Position numbers and translations under genes: made by a program
DNA from: CAXBNB01 sp040151475
GTDB lineage: Bacteria; Bacteroidota; Bacteroidia; Cytophagales; Cyclobacteriaceae
Direction: 5' to 3'
Assembly (NCBI RefSeq): GCF_040151475.1
Contig: NZ_JBDKWG010000041.1
Coordinates: forward strand, 1-5,081
DNA length: 5,081 nucleotides
Shown: piece after piece, positions 4,946 through 5,081 of the stretch
Layout of the letters: each line of letters opens with the position of its first letter
Numbering within the stretch: position 1 is the stretch's first letter
Notes under the pieces: model-generated
Databases searched by the model: none
The model's input: the letters and a program-made list of their open reading frames with translations, nothing else
What the model was told of the DNA's origin: nothing

Positions 4946-5081
4946 GTGTGCCCAGCATGGGCATCTTTCCCTACATAAAAGTAGGGTATTAATTTATAGG
5001 GTGCAAGTCCCTTATGGGCGAGAGTCGTGTCTCGAACCATTAGTAAGCTGCAAGGTGGTTTACCATGAGGTATGCACTGAA
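4946..5081 (+). mobile_element. 5' end of a group IIC self-splicing intron (partial)
   Basis: From 4946 the plus strand reads GTGTGCCCAGCATGGGC, close to the 5' end of the group IIC intron of Oceanobacillus iheyensis as I remember it (GUGUGCCCGGCAUGGGU). Domain I stems follow in order: GCCC/GGGC with loop AGCAT (4950-4962); CCCTAC/GTAGGG (4970-4987); AGGG-TGCAAGT-CCCT (about 4999-5013), equivalent to the AGGGUGAGAGUCCC element; CGAGA/TCTCG (5019-5034); then a GCAAGG ... CTGAA stretch that matches the later part of domain I. The rest, including any reverse transcriptase and domains V/VI, lies beyond the window. It is antisense to the cassette gene and sits directly behind a hairpin, as group IIC introns do. 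Confidence 0.8.

Noticed and set aside
4852..5040. 62-codon minus-strand frame (MVRDTTLAHKGLAPYKLIPY and on)
   Set aside because: It lies antisense to the intron 5' end and across the attC-like hairpin. The RNA structure explains the sequence, so the frame is a by-product.
1..5081. CRISPR array, tRNA or rRNA gene, insertion sequence
   Set aside because: No regularly spaced repeats with unique spacers, no tRNA-like cloverleaf, no rRNA-like stretch and no transposase frame with terminal repeats were seen on either strand.

Overview
The window looks like chromosomal DNA from a Bacteroidota bacterium, probably of the Cytophagales/Cyclobacteriaceae kind. The reasons are the AT-rich spacers, short A/T-rich leaders with no Shine-Dalgarno sequence, a 'YSQ'-type signal-peptide end, and several small protein families that I associate with this phylum. 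These assignments rest on reading the sequence and on memory of families; no database search was possible. All firmly supported genes lie on the minus strand, so transcription runs from right to left.

Left end (1-301): no convincing gene. There is a perfect 8-bp hairpin followed by a T-rich tract (61-94), which may end a plus-strand gene whose last codons are at 1-33. Positions 302-966 hold a tight operon of three small genes, read right to left: a 38-aa lysine-rich protein, a 116-aa cupin and a 55-aa SH3-like protein. Spacers are 14 and 15 bp. The first and last gene are easily missed because they are so short.

Centre (967-3979): an envelope cluster on the minus strand. It encodes a TonB-C-domain lipoprotein (192 aa), a secreted helical protein with a C-terminal membrane anchor (102 aa), a 48-aa two-helix membrane protein of the lmo0937 type, and a 507-aa OmpA-family protein with a helical/coiled-coil periplasmic part and a peptidoglycan-binding C-terminus. 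Together they suggest cell-envelope maintenance or stress response. The genes are close enough to be co-transcribed in part, although the 113-bp gap before the OmpA gene could hold its own promoter.

Right end (3980-5081): this is the accessory part. A non-coding stretch carries two 10-bp direct repeats spaced 21 bp apart, upstream of the TonB-like gene. Next comes a membrane-protein gene flanked by what look like integron recombination sites. The right-hand one (about 4891-4945) is a strong attC-like hairpin, and the left-hand one (about 4259-4357) is weaker. The membrane-protein gene is split by a frameshift in a run of seven T. Starting at 4946 on the plus strand is the 5' end of a group IIC self-splicing intron, directly behind the attC-like hairpin and antisense to the cassette gene. 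That is the arrangement known for the IIC-attC intron class. My reading is that the window's right edge enters a Bacteroidota integron cassette array. No integrase, intron reverse transcriptase or intron 3' end is inside the window, so this remains an inference.
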